A stretch of DNA of 64,000 nt from NCBI RefSeq assembly GCF_947172395.1, contig NC_069106.1:1860001-1924000 (forward strand), written 5' to 3'. Shown one piece after another: positions 23,801 to 35,000 of the stretch (within the stretch, counting starts at the first letter, position 1; every line of letters starts with the position of its first letter). The DNA comes from Bicyclus anynana. Lineage: Eukaryota; Arthropoda; Insecta; Lepidoptera; Nymphalidae. Below the pieces are notes generated by a model. That model was not told where the DNA came from. It worked only from the letters and a program-made list of their open reading frames with translations, and ran no database searches. The position numbers and the translations under genes were made by a program.

Positions 23801-26800
23801 GATTACCCCCTACAACCTCACCTTTTTATAATATTAGTAAAAATGTTCTACAATATGCATATATGGTAAATGTTTTTCACTCAACTAATAATGGCTATGT
23901 AGTTAGTCTGTACGCCTAGAAGTAGGTGCGAGAGGATTACCAGCAAAATCTCTCTATAACTTGCTTAAAGACCTAGGCCTCTAGATGTGCAGCTAGTTCT
24001 ATATTAGAACGAGCATCCAAAGCTGCTCTAATAGGATCTTACCAAATTTGGCTAGGCAGGGAGAACAACACAAGCAGAGAACGGGGAGTGTTGGATTGAT
24101 TACAAGGAATTTCTTAACCCTACATACAGTAGTCACAAGTCCTGGACTTTGCTTGGTGTTTTTCTCTCTACCACGCACCTGCACGGTGAATCCATGAAAT
24201 GCTAAGATATTCGTCTCATATGAATTGCAGGTGTAAGAACAATGAGCATATTGAAGTACCTGTTCCCGGTGCCGAAGCCATCCTCCAAACGAGTGATCAC
24301 GTTTGCCAACAACGATGACTACATCTGCTTCAGACACCACACATATAAGAAGGTATGGTCCTTTCAAATCTACCGCTGAACCAAATGAACTGAGAGAACC
24401 ACAAAATCCAACTTGGCTGGGCAGCATTCGATAAAGCTTCTTGATGTCTTTTCCTCCAAAAGTTTTTGATGTTTGGAAAATTTAAAAAAATATATGATAT
24501 TAAAATTAAGTTGTAAACGAAATTCTTAACTTTTATTCATCGACGAGCGGACGCCCGCGACTTCGTCTGCGTGGACATCAATGTAAACTTTCAAGCCCTA
24601 TTTCACCACTTTAAAGTTTGAATTTTAAAAATTTATGAATCCAATTATATTTCGTATTTTTTTTATGATTTATGGACAAATTTTCAAAACTGTAACTCTA
24701 AAAATGAAAGACTTTCCATACGAACTTTCAAGCCGTATTTCACCCCCTTCTCATTTTATTTTCGTATCCTATATAACCGTAACCTTCTCCGTATTATGGT
24801 CTTAGACCATGCCAAGTTTCATTTGAATTCATTCAGTAGTTTCAGCGTGATGCCCTAATAACAAAAAAAACACGGACAGACAGACAGACAAAAAATCCCG
24901 AGTAGTTGGAGGGGAATGGGAATATTGGTCATATTTAAAAAAGATATGGCAAATATTCTTTAAAAAAAAAAAACCCTATTCATGTTCCACAGGCTGGCAA
25001 AGACATAGAGCTATCAGAAATAGGGCCCCGCTTCCAAATGAAGCTGTATGAGATCAAGTTGGGCACGATGGAAGCCCTGGACGCGGCCGACACCGAGTGG
25101 GCGCTCCGCCCCTACACCAACACGGCCGCCAAGAGGCGCTTCCTCAGTGAGGAGGACGGCTGGCAGGAGGAGGAGTGACGAGGGAATTTGTTAATAAAAA
25201 TGTTTAACGCTCAACTGACTTTTTAATTTTTTCTTTGTATTTTTAACCCAAATAAAGCAATTTTTAGCAAATATTCGTAAAAACTTGTGAAAAAAAACAT
25301 TGTGAGGAAACCTGCATACCAGAGAATTTTCTTAATTCTCTGCGTGTGTGAAGTCTGCCAATCCGCGTTGGGCCAGCGTGGTGGACTACTGGCCTAACCC
25401 TCTCATTCTGAGAGGTGACTCGTTCTCAGCACTCATCACCGACGGTTGGTGGTTCGATCCCCGTTGGTCACCAACTCTTAAGGGGTTGGGGGCGGATTTT
25501 CAAAAAAAAAAATGATGCACGGTTTTGTTTTATTTACAAATAGTCTGCATACAAATTTTTAGCTTTCTACCTTAAAAATTGCGGAATGCTCTATACAAAC
25601 TTCCACCCCCTATTTTAGGGAAGTGGGGGGGTAGAAAGAGTTTGTCTCTCTACAAAAAGCCTTTGTCACTCTACATCCTTTCAACTATCTCCACTTAAAA
25701 ATCACGGCAATTCGTCGCTCCGTTTTGCCGTGAAAGACGGACACACACACTGACATTTATAATACTAGCAGGACTAGCGGACGCCGTCCGCCCTTAGACC
25801 TCTTTAATCCAGCCCTTACACTAGTATCGCTGTAAAAATGGAGTAACTTCTCCCGTTTTCCCAACATCTACCTTCACTGCTCTGCTCCTATTGATCGTAG
25901 CTTGTTGAAAAGTATACTATAACCTGCCCAGGAGTATGAAGAATAATTGTACCACGTTTTGTTAAAATCCGTCGAGTAATTTTTGTTTCTATTACAAACA
26001 TACAGACAATTTTTTTACTAATTGCATTTTTAGCATCAGTATTGTTCACTAATCACCCCCTGATAGTTATTTTGGAAATATATTTCATGTACAGAATTGA
26101 CCTCTGTACAGAGTTATTATAAGTACTAGCGGATGCCCGCGACTTCGTCCGCGTGAAACTCGATGTAAACTACCCCTACCCTACCTCTACCCTACTCCTA
26201 CCCTACCCCTACTCTACCCCTACCCTACCCAACCCCTACCCTACCCTACCCCTATCCTACCCCTACCCCGTTTTCTAATTATTATTAATATGAACTTTAT
26301 ACAATAACAATAAAGCTCAAATTGACTACGTTTTAGTTAAAAAACGTTTGTATGGGAAAAAGAAAAGGGCTATTTTTATGGTTTTTCCGGCAATCATTCG
26401 AATTTTTCTCGCTGTAAAAACCATCCTAGAACTTCAACGAACAATTAAAAAAAAAATTGACCAAATTGGTCCAGGCGTTTATGAGTTATGCGCTTACCAA
26501 CGCATTTTGCGATTCATTTTTATATTATAGATAAATAAGTATACAATTTTCAATACCTTGCATTTCTGGTTTTATGAAAATTATATGATTTTCAGGCATG
26601 CCAGTACCACATTTCCTGCAAGAGCCATTAACTTTATACGAAATAGCTGAACAGTATTGGGACCTGCGCGCCTACCCGACACAATATGTATTCTCTCTTC
26701 TAGCACTTATATCAGAGGACGAGTTGGAAAGAGACAAATGTAAGGAACTCAGTTCCACGGAGGGTCAGGAAGACTGGCTTAATTACTGCAGGAGACCGAA

Positions 26801-29800
26801 AAGGACTATTCTGGAGGTATTTTAAAACTAATTTGATCATTTAATTAATAAATAAATAAATATACTTAAACAATACACATCACTATCTAGCCCCAAAGTA
26901 AGCATACAGAGTAGCTTGTGTTATGGGTGCTAAAATAGTTGATATTATAATATTAATATACAATTATATACTACATATAAATACTTATATAATGTATAAA
27001 TACACACAGACACTGGAAAACACCCATGCTCATCACACAAATATTTTCCAGTTGTGGGAATCGAACCCACGGCCGTGGATGCAGAAAGCAGGGTCACTAC
27101 CCACTGCGCAACGCGGCTGTCAGAATGATTTATTAATACTTATTTCTTTCATATAGAATGGCTTATCCCATTTTCTTGCAGATTTTAAGGACAATTTTTA
27201 TTCTTTTTTTAATTTATTTTATTGATAAAATATAACAATTATTTTACATATCGATACTCTCGCCAAACTGTACAGGCAGTTTGTTGGCGAGTTGACGCTC
27301 ATTATTCTAGTTATTTTTTAAAAGTAATTGCTAAATCTAATTTTAATAAGATACTTAACTAAGGTAACCTAAGTATTTAATATTATAAAATGAAATAATA
27401 CAAAAAAAAATACAAAAGGTGCAAAACAATTTCTATAAAGTAAATCCGTCAGTGATGGGGTCCCCAAGGAAAACTTTCTTTAATTTCTTCTTGAGGACTC
27501 CTTCACTGATCTCCCTTTCTTTTTTGAGCCACTCAATTTTATTATATATTTTAGGTACCATGTAGCCGTTAGTTCTTTCACCGTAGTAATTATTGGCTTT
27601 TGGCGTGATATATTTTTTTTTTCTGTTATTTCTTAGAGATTTTAAGAACTGTATAGGTTCTGGCTGTTCCTAATCGTCATTTTTTTTTTATTTCTCGATA
27701 CCTATTAAATACTATAATTAGTGCTAAAGATACAGATTTCACAACGTTTTTTGAAAATGTCGACATTTTGTGGCCCTGTCTAGTAAAAATAGACAGGGCC
27801 ACGAAATATCTTCGCCCAGGCCCTGTAGTCGTTAATTTTTTGTATTTTCATGCAGGTACTTCACGACTTCCACAAATCAACTTCAAAACTGACAATCGAT
27901 GTTCTATTCGAATTGTTCTCAACAATAAAGCCTAGATCCTTCTCCATTGCCAATAGTTGTCTACCCTCGCACGGCAGTAGAGTGGACATATTGGTAGCAG
28001 TTGTCAAATATTACAGCAAATTGAAAAAGCCGAGGTTGGGCTTGGCGTCCAATTGGCTCAAATGTTTGAACGTTGGCGACAAAGTCTACGGCTGGATAAA
28101 GAAGGGTAGTTTGAAATTTTCCAAGGATACAGTGAGTGTTCGAAATTCAAAATTTATTTATTATTATTATTATTTATTATAGATTTGTTTGTTATTTTTG
28201 AAAATGTTGACTATAACATAACGTTCAATTCTACAGCTATTTTATTAAATTTATTAATATTAGTTATTTATTATTAAATTTATTTATTTATGATGGCGCT
28301 CATAAAAAGATATTCTATTTTTAATTAATGGCAAGTTAGCCTTTGACTGCTTCCTCAACCATTGAAATAATCTATACTAATATTAAAATTATAAAGCCGA
28401 AAAATTTGTTTGTTTGTTTGGTTGAACGTGCTAATCTCAGGTAGGTACTACTAGTTCGATTTGAAAAATTCTTTTAGTGTTAGATAGCACATTTATCGAA
28501 GAAGAATATAGGCTATATATTATTCCTACGGGAACATGAACCACGCGGGTGAAACCGCGCGGCGGCAGTTGACAGAATGACAGATCTTGATCACGTGACC
28601 TGTCGATAGTAAATGTCATTGCCACACATCTCTCTAGTTTTCAAAGCGTTAGCGATTGTAGAAATAGAATCGACGTGCTACTTGCTTAGGGGGGCTGGTT
28701 CACTAAGAGCCAATACTACACTACATCGTTTTTCGTCGCATTTTCGTTTTTGTGATCATCTAAAATAGTTATTTCAACGAAATAACCTTAACAGAATTCC
28801 ACGCGGATGAAGTCGCAGGCGTCCGCTAGTTCTATATAATAATGATAAGAATTTAAAAAATGTATTTTTTCAGACTACCCCCCAAATTCTAATCGGTCCC
28901 GGTACAGGGTTGGCGCCGTTTAGAAGTTTAATCCAAGAGAGAGTGTACAGAGGTTCAGCGCAGAGCCAAGTTCTGCATCTCTTCTTCGGCTGCCGGTATG
29001 AGATGAAAGACTTCCACTGTAAAGAAGAGTTGCTCGGACTCGTCGCAGAAGACAAATTGAGTCTGTACTGCGCCTTCTCAAGAGATCAGGATGATAAAAT
29101 GTATGTTAGTTCTACTTAATCAATCATCATCATCATATCAGCCGATGGAGTCCACTGCAGGACATAGGTCTTTTTTAGGGACTTCCAAACATCACGATAA
29201 ACCACCAGCATTTTTTTTATTATTATTATTTACAAGTTAGCTCTTGACAACAATCTCACCTGATGGTAAGTGATGATGTAATCTAAGATGGAAGCGGGCT
29301 AACTTGTTAGGAGGAGGATGAAAATCCACACTCGTACGTCTTTGTCGGTAGGATGGTAACTAGCCCCGCCCGAAGCCTTCCGCTAAATGAAAGAATAAGA
29401 ATATGCTGTAAATTGGTATAAATCTTCATTTTGTCGTTCTAAATGTTGTCTCAAAAGACATAAGTAAATGATATCATGTCTGTGTTCATCTGAACTATCT
29501 CTATTCAAATTTCCAACAAAATAGGTTCAGTAGCTTTTGCGTGAAAGAGTAACACACATACCTACAAAATTATAATGGCAACTTTATCCCATTGGCAACT
29601 TAAAGTATTATCTACTATATAAAAATAAGTCGGGTTTTCCTTCCTGACGCTATAACTCCAGAGCGCACGAACCGATTTCCACGGTTTTGCATTCGTTGAA
29701 AAGGTCTCGGGCTCCGTGAGGTTTATAGCAAAGAAAATTCAGGAAAAATTTCAACAGTTTTCTGTTGAAATTTTTCCTGAATTTTCTTTGCTATGCGGGA

Positions 29801-30203
29801 ATATCTTTTTTCACATATAGCGTCATCTCTGATACATAGCATGTACTATAAACCAATATTGTGGGGGTAGTTGAAAGTTTACATCGAGTTTCAAGCGGAC
29901 GAAGTCGCGGGCGTCCGCTAGTATTGGTATATAACCATATACTCATACTAAAGTTTGATTTAATTTCATTCCAGCTACGTCCAACACAAAATCAAAGAGC
30001 ACAGCACAGAACTATGGCACCTCATACATAATAAAGGGGCTTGCATATTCATATCGGGCAACTCCAAGAACATGCCCGACAACGTGCGCGCTGCCTTCGT
30101 AGAGCACGTGTTCAGTGGATCAGGCTCCATGGACTCCACACAGGCGAGAGACTTGCTCGAGTCCATGGAGAGGAGTGATCGGTTGCAAGTTGAAACTTGG
30201 TGA
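17815..30203 (+). CDS. NDOR1: NADPH-dependent diflavin oxidoreductase 1 (NDOR1/Tah18 family), 7 exons
   Basis: Exons: 17815-18199, 18849-19138, 19773-19956, 26596-26816, 27856-28131, 28874-29100, 29975-30203. All introns are GT-AG, the phases agree, and the product is 603 aa, close to the roughly 600 aa usual for the family. The N-terminus is a flavodoxin-type FMN domain (YGTQTFTAQE near residue 10; LGDSSYSKFNF later in exon 1). Exons 3-5 give the FAD-binding region with PRSFS at about 386-390. Exon 6 has the NADPH motif IGPGTGLAPFR from about 459 and then LFFGCRY. The last exon ends in a Trp. In the family this enzyme passes electrons from NADPH through FAD and FMN to the cytosolic Fe-S assembly protein CIAPIN1/Dre2. 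The family FMN loop usually reads QTGTAQ; here the central Gly is Phe. Intron 3 (6.6 kb) contains the whole IMP4 gene. The start is the first ATG before the flavodoxin motif. Confidence 0.93.
19448..19706. mobile_element. MITE copy in NDOR1 intron 2
   Basis: It is the same family as 8167-8387: inner left block AAATTGCCTGCCAAATTAAA and right end TACTTTCATTAGCCAAACTC. The extreme left end is missing. A (GT)n run follows at about 19719-19738, just before exon 3. Confidence 0.72.
20424..25178 (+). CDS. IMP4: U3 snoRNP protein IMP4 (Brix domain), 6 exons, nested in NDOR1 intron 3
   Basis: Exons: 20424-20610, 21250-21412, 22449-22581, 23185-23323, 24231-24352, 24993-25178, giving 309 aa; phases are consistent across all GT-AG introns. 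The N-terminus is a basic coiled stretch (MLRRQARLRREYL). It is followed by the Brix-domain landmarks ITTSRDPSARLKMF, RMNRGGYE, VVHEHRG, HLPYGPTA, VMRHDIPDMG, YLFPVPKP and GPRFQMKLY. The C-terminus is acidic (EEDGWQEEE). IMP4 binds U3 snoRNA with IMP3 and MPP10 in the small-subunit processome and is needed for early 18S rRNA cleavages in the nucleolus. Human IMP4, as recalled, is 291 aa; the extra length lies mostly near the exon 1/2 junction and at the C-terminus. The gene lies wholly in an intron of the diflavin reductase on the same strand. Candidate poly(A) signals AATAAA are at 25193 and 25251. Confidence 0.94.
20780..21010 (-). pseudogene. LINE reverse transcriptase C-terminal remnant in IMP4 intron 1
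   Basis: On the minus strand the stretch reads with motifs such as FLSNRIIKLWNRQPEDV and SLNAFKNRLDKYM, the standard C-terminal tail of insect LINE ORF2. Only the tail is present and it lies inside the first intron of IMP4, so it is a dead 5'-truncated copy. Confidence 0.65.
21439..21780 (+). mobile_element. Helitron-like element in IMP4 intron 2, second family
   Basis: It opens TCTATACTAATATGATAAAG and closes at GGGAGTTCGCTAG. The interior differs from the 200-bp family. It begins about 25 bp after the IMP4 exon 2 donor. Confidence 0.68.
21891..22369. mobile_element. MITE of the ACAGCCTTTCTTGA family, split by a Helitron, in IMP4 intron 2
   Basis: It has the same ends as 15680-15974. The interior is interrupted at 22070-22269 by a Helitron-like element; without it the remaining 279 bp match the family length. 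Confidence 0.8.
22070..22269 (+). mobile_element. Non-autonomous Helitron-like element, complete, nested in a MITE
   Basis: The 5' end is TCTATACTAATATTATAAAG. The 3' end has the GC hairpin region (CGCGCGGCGCCAG) followed by CTAG and then T. It sits between A and T, as known for Helitrons. It is 200 bp, with no Rep/helicase. Confidence 0.82.
22640..22925 (+). mobile_element. LINE fragment, family with VGARGLPAKSLY-type ORF tail (degraded)
   Basis: The sequence is shared with 23890-24222, 33612-33912 and 48479-48760: TAGTCTGTACGCC, ACTTGCTTAAAGA, GGAGTGTT and CTAAGGTATTTGTCTCA-like blocks in the same order. This copy is the most diverged. It lies in IMP4 intron 3. Confidence 0.6.
23890..24222 (+). 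mobile_element. LINE fragment abutting the IMP4 exon 5 acceptor
   Basis: This is a longer copy of the family at 33612-33912. Its end (GCTAAGATATTCGTCTCAT) stops about 10 bp before the AG at 24229-24230 that opens IMP4 exon 5, so the branch-point and pyrimidine region of that splice site seems to be repeat-derived. Confidence 0.68.
24543..24905 (-). mobile_element. Helitron-like element in IMP4 intron 5, boundaries uncertain
   Basis: The hairpin-type end AGCGGACGCCCGCGACTTCG is clear. The far end (GACAGACAGACAAAAAATCC) resembles other Lepidopteran repeat ends but I cannot fix it. Confidence 0.5.
25287..25445 (+). mobile_element. SINE family B 3' part, joined to another tRNA-like fragment
   Basis: The 3' body runs from CATTGTGAGGAAACCTGCAT to GAGAGGTGACTCGTTCTCAG. 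A short tRNA-like box B (GGTGGTTCGATCCCCGTTGG) follows at about 25450-25475. It lies downstream of IMP4, within NDOR1 intron 3. Confidence 0.7.
26126..26531 (-). mobile_element. Helitron-like element in NDOR1 intron 3
   Basis: It opens CTAGCGGATGCCCGCGACTT, has an extended CCCTACC-type interior (26168-26262) and ends at TATTATAGA. It lies 64 bp before the NDOR1 exon 4 acceptor. Confidence 0.75.
26840..27125 (-). mobile_element. tRNA-derived SINE, family C, in NDOR1 intron 4
   Basis: On the minus strand the head reads GCCGCGTTGCGCAGTGGGTA (box A) with box B GTGGGTTCGATTCCCACAAC. The body includes ATTTGTGTGATGAGCATGGG. It is a separate family from A and B. Confidence 0.72.
27410..27625 (-). 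pseudogene. LINE ORF2 C-terminal remnant in NDOR1 intron 4
   Basis: On the minus strand the frame includes YGERTNGYMVPKIYNKIEWL and VLKKKLKKVFLGDPITDGF before a stop. The spacing of VPKIYNKI and the Lys-rich end resembles CR1/jockey-type ORF2 tails. The RT core is absent. Assignment is by resemblance only. Confidence 0.5.
28371..28570 (+). mobile_element. Helitron-like element in NDOR1 intron 5, 3' end lost
   Basis: The 5' TCTATACTAATATTAAAATT and the body match 22070-22269. The 3' CTAG is missing after GCGCGGCGGCAG. Confidence 0.75.
29124..29206 (-). mobile_element. Short RTE LINE 3' end in NDOR1 intron 6
   Basis: An (ATC)n tail is followed by CAGCCGATGGAGTCCACTGC and the rest of the reverse complement of the 3' end seen at 12105-12427 and 44130-44377. 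It lies just downstream of NDOR1 exon 6. Confidence 0.65.
29207..29395 (-). mobile_element. SINE family A, 3' part only, in NDOR1 intron 6
   Basis: In reverse orientation the tail, the AAGTTAGCTCTTGACAACAA block and the body up to the GCCTTCCGCT region are present. The tRNA head is missing. Confidence 0.75.
29611..29921 (+). mobile_element. Helitron-like element in NDOR1 intron 6 containing a perfect hairpin
   Basis: The 5' end is TCTACTATATAAAAATAAGT and the 3' end GAAGTCGCGGGCGTCCGCTA plus G. Compared with its relative at 9310-9709 it carries an inverted duplication at 29725-29794. Confidence 0.78.
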
Positions 30204-30229
30204 ACTCATATTGTATTGCAGTGTTAGAA

Positions 30230-30985
30230 GAACAACCGGCCAAGTACGTGTCGGACCACACGCAGGGTTCCGTAGATTAAGATAGCACTTTAATCCCCTT
30301 TGTAATGCACAAAAATACTGATAACCATATCCCATATCATGGGATAGACGATGAAAAATTCATCCTAACATTGCATGTAAGGAAACCCAAAAAAAAATTT
30401 TTTTTTTTTCAAACTTTGTTTTCCATTTTATAGACTCTAGTTTTTACAAACTCTGAGTTATCTTACTGACAACTTTATCTTTTTAATTAACAACGGAATT
30501 AGTATGCAATTTTCGAATCAACTACGTTTTTTAAGTTGGTCGACTATTACTCTTTATATAGCAATTGTTAATTAGCCGTTAAAGTTTTCCATGTAATTTC
30601 ATCATATATCCTACTTTTGTGATTTTTTTACGTATCCATAAATAACCGTTTAGCCGGTAGAGGGTGGGGACACATCTTAATATTTTACAAACAGATCCCT
30701 AAATCGAAAAGTATTGGAAGAAGACCCCTCATATCTTTCAAAGACCTATCCAACGAACCCCAACTCTATGAGATAAACGAGTAAAAAAGAATTATCCCCA
30801 CTTTACATGTTGGGGAGGGTACCCTAAAAAATATTTTTCTAGATTTTATTTAACGACTTTGTTCACATTTTTAATGTACATATTCATGTAAATTTACAGC
30901 TTTCTATCTCTGCGCTAAACCGCGGACGGACAGACAGACATGACGAAACTATAAGGGTTCCTTGTGGACTACGGAACTCTTTTAA
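30230..30985. repeat. Dispersed repeat of about 750 bp after NDOR1
   Basis: It begins CGGCCAAGTACGTGTCGGAC with AGGGTTCCGTAG and ends GACAGACAGACATGACGAAA with AAGGGTTCCTTGTGGACTAC, the usual two ends of a repeat found across Lepidoptera. There is no ORF. It starts about 25 bp after the NDOR1 stop, so the 3' UTR may lie in it. Confidence 0.6.
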
Positions 30986-31662
30986 CCTGCATGATGTCCT
31001 CAGTCCACCAAATGGGGGGTCAAAGTGCTTTACGTTGCGGGGTCGCCATTCCGGCGTCATGGGACCTCAATGGGAATAACATTTATTATTGATATGTATA
31101 TACTATCCATTTCCATACATTTTTTAGTTTTCGAAGCGTTAACGATTGTAGAAAGGGAATTGTTGTGTAACATGGCTAGAGTAGAGGCCCCATAGTTATT
31201 ATAAAATACATAATTTACATGATACACTCGAATAAACGAATTAATTTACATAAATGGAAATAAATAAAATTATTAAAAATAAATTACATTTTATTTAATA
31301 AATATACTTTCGTTACATTACTCTTGTTTTTCTCAGTATTCTAGCATATTTAATCCTAATATTTATATAAGTTTTATGATAATAAATAATGCGCAAGATT
31401 CCTTATATTACAAAACTTGAATTTTATACTTCTACGGTAAAGGTCTGGAGTTCTGGATCCATGATTGATGGAAAAAATCCATGGAAGGTTTGGATCGTGT
31501 CGCATTGCAAGAACCAGCTCATGACTAAGGGCCCCGAATGGGTTCGAAACTGGTCGGGCATACTCCGAAGTTATATATCGGTAGTTTTAGCCGTGTTTCA
31601 TAACAAATGAATACAAAAATTAAGCTATCGCAGGCTCTTACGGCCATATTTATATACATGGA

Positions 31663-31949
31663 CTAGCGGACCCGGTCAAGCTTCGTTTTGACATAAGTGC
31701 ACTTATTCTCTATCTCTACCCCTACCCTACACCTACCCTATCCTACCCTTACCCCTACCGCTTGACTCTTAAACGTTTGTATGGGAAATAGAAAGTTTTT
31801 AGGGTTTTCCCGGAAATTATTTGATTTTTTCTCACTTTTTAAACCTTTCCTATACCTCCACGAACATTTCAAGACCAAGATAAGATAAATCCGTTCGTTT
31901 TCGAGTTTTAGCGAGACTAACGAACACCAATTCATTTTTATATAATAGA
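31663..31949 (-). mobile_element. Helitron-like element (CTAGCGGACCCGGTCAAGC family) between NDOR1 and THOC3
   Basis: The end CTAGCGGACCCGGTCAAGCT and the CCCTACC-type interior, with TTAAACGTTTGTATGGGAAA, are shared with 34361-34641 and 60913-61206. Confidence 0.72.
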
Positions 31950-32086
31950 TAGATAAAGATTTACACCTGAACTTTCTTCAAAGTAAACTGAACTTTAGTG
32001 ACTAGTGATTAAGTCCAATTTGATGTGAGAGTAGACAAATGAAACAACTCAACTATGTGGTAGTGTATATTGTAGTAGTGCTAGCG

Positions 32087-35000
32087 CTAGTTGTTGCTGA
32101 GGCCCCACAGCTTGAGGTTGCCGGCATCCCGCTTGCGTTCGGGCGGCTCCTTGAATCAAAATTAAAAAAAAAATAAGTGCCGCTCGCAGATAATGAGAGT
32201 TATGTAATTTTAAATTATTGTAAATTAATTTTATATCAAAATCATCAGTTTTCTTAAATCTCTGGAAACCATGGTTTTTTTTTGGACAAAGAGTAGCTTA
32301 TGTGTTAATCCAGAATAAAATCAATTTCCATTACAAATTTCAGCCAAATCGACTCAGTAGTTGCGGCGTTAAAGAGTAACAAACATCCACACAAACATTT
32401 TTTTTTACTCTATACAAGTTAACCCTTGACTACAATCTCACCTGATGGTAACTAACCACAGCCGAAGCCTCCCACCAGCCAGACCTGGACCAATTAAGAA
32501 AATCTCAATCGGCCCAGCCGGGAATCGAACCAGGACCTCCGTCTTGTAAATCCACCGCGCATACCACTGCGCCACGGAGGTCGTCAAATATCAAATAATA
32601 TTAGTAGGATAGGATTTTCATGTATGGTACCTTGTCCTCGCACGCGAAGGCCAGCAGGTACCGCGCCGGGTGCCACGCCACCGTGAAAGTCGCCGCTGAT
32701 ACCGGAATCTCTGCCACCTTCTCGCCTGACCATAGACAACACATTCATACGTCCAGTTATTGGGTGACCAGCAAAATTAAAAACATTATTTTTCATCAAC
32801 TAAACAAAATCTAAAGATATCGCGACTTGTATCCGTAAAGAGTAGGGAGTTAGCGAGGGGTAGCGATCGGTTGGCGGGATCGACTTGCGATTTAAAGCGC
32901 TCGTCGTACGGTCGGCTGCAGTATGTTCGTGGCGTTCGAGCCGTCCACATTTCTTGTTGTGTAATTCTTAGGGTTACTTGGGATAAGCGGGGAGAGTGAC
33001 TCGAGTGGAAAAGTGGAGTGTTAGTTAACTGACAAGAGGCCCCTTAACCCTACACACATCGATCACAAGTGCGTGACTCCACTCAAGTCATTCTTTGCCA
33101 TTCTTATTTTTTATTTTGGTTACAGTTTGATTTGTTAATTAACTTGTTCTGACAAATATTGTGAAGTTTTTATTTTTGTAATCAACTTCTGAGTCTGCTA
33201 AAAATATATGTGACAAACTAAAAATTCATTGATTGGTCGGCTGACTACCAAAAGTAAAAATATTCTTTATTCTGACGAAATCAGTCAATTCAAACATTCG
33301 GAAATTCAAAGTGCGTGACTCCACTCAATGTCATTCTCTGCCATTCCAGGGTCTTATTTTGGTTACAGGTTGATTTGTTAATTAAGTATTCCTGACAAAT
33401 ATTGTAAAGGTTTTCTTATTTTTGTAATCCACTTCTGAGTTTGCTAAAAATATTATATGTGACAAACCAGGGATGGGCATTCCATTTTAATATAAAACAG
33501 TTTTCATCTATGGGTAAACAGATGGGTAAAGATTGTTTCTAATACGGATCTTCCACTGTAATATGTCCACAGTATAAAAGTGAATAAATATAACCTAACA
33601 AATGAACTAACTGAAAATGGCTATGTAGTTAGTCTGTACGCCGTAGAAGTAGGTGCGAGAGGATTACCAGCAAAATCTCTCTATAACTTGCTTAAAGACC
33701 TTGGCCTCTCTAGATGTGCAGCTGCTCTAATAGAGAGATCTTACCACATTTGGCTAGGCAGGGAGAAGGGAGCAGAGAACGGGGAGTGTTGATAGATCGT
33801 CAAGGAATTCCTTAACCCTACATCCAGTAGTCACAAGTCCTGGACATTGCATGGTGTTTTTCTCTCTACCACGCGATGGACCCGGCACCTATGCTAAGAT
33901 ATTCGTTTCTCTCTATTGACATTTATAGACTAGTAAATAGGCGGACTAGTCAGCGCGTTATCAAATTAGTCGTAAGGACATAAATGTCAGTTGATTTGTT
34001 CATCGGGAATTCATGACCGGTCGACTCAGTAGATAACGCTGCTATACATACCTGTCTCTGTGTCCCCTATATCGATGATGTGGTCCTCGCTGGCCGACGC
34101 CAGCAGGCGACCGTCGAAACTGAAGGACAACGTGCGAACGGGCCACTCCAACCTAACAATATCAATACATATAAATATATAAATGGAATGGAATATAATA
34201 ATAAATGGAAGTGTCAATCTGTAAAATCAAAATAACAATATACAAACTTTGATCATGTATTTAAAAATTTAACACTAACAACAATTAAGTAAATTGATAT
34301 AATAATCAATAATCTATATTACTATATAAAAATATTTATTATAATATTATATAAAAATAATCTATATTATTATTATATATATAAAAATGAATTGCTGTTC
34401 GTTAGTCTCGCTAAAACTCGAGAACGGCTTAACAGATTTATCTTATCTTGGTCTTGAAATGTTCGTGGAGGTATAGGGAAGGTTTAAAAGGTGAGAAAAA
34501 ATCAAATAATTTCCGGGAAAACCCTAAAAACTGCCCTTTTCTATTTCCCATACAAACGTTTAAGAGTCAAGCGGTAGGGGTAGGGTAGGGGTAGAGAATA
34601 AGTGCACTTATGTCAAAACGAAGCTTGACCGGGTCCGCTAGTTACCAATAAAAAACATACTCCATATCCATCCATATTTCTTTACTTTTTGTGAACAATT
34701 TTTAAAACATTTAAAAACGTAAGACGCTAAACGATAGGTTCTTGAATAATATAAAAAATTACTGATGCGACGCTTCGTGTCGTACTGACTCGTGAATGTA
34801 TTAGTTTTTGAATTTTGTATTTGTACCGGGGGCGACACCATCGTGTTCCGTGCACTCCATCTGCCTATTATTGATTAATCTGTGTACTATACCTTGAGAA
34901 TACCCTCAGACAAGCCAACTCGTTGACGTCCCACAGCGACACGAGCGCGTCCGCCGACCCCGTGGCGAAGTAACGGCCCGTGGGGTCGTGCTCGATACAT

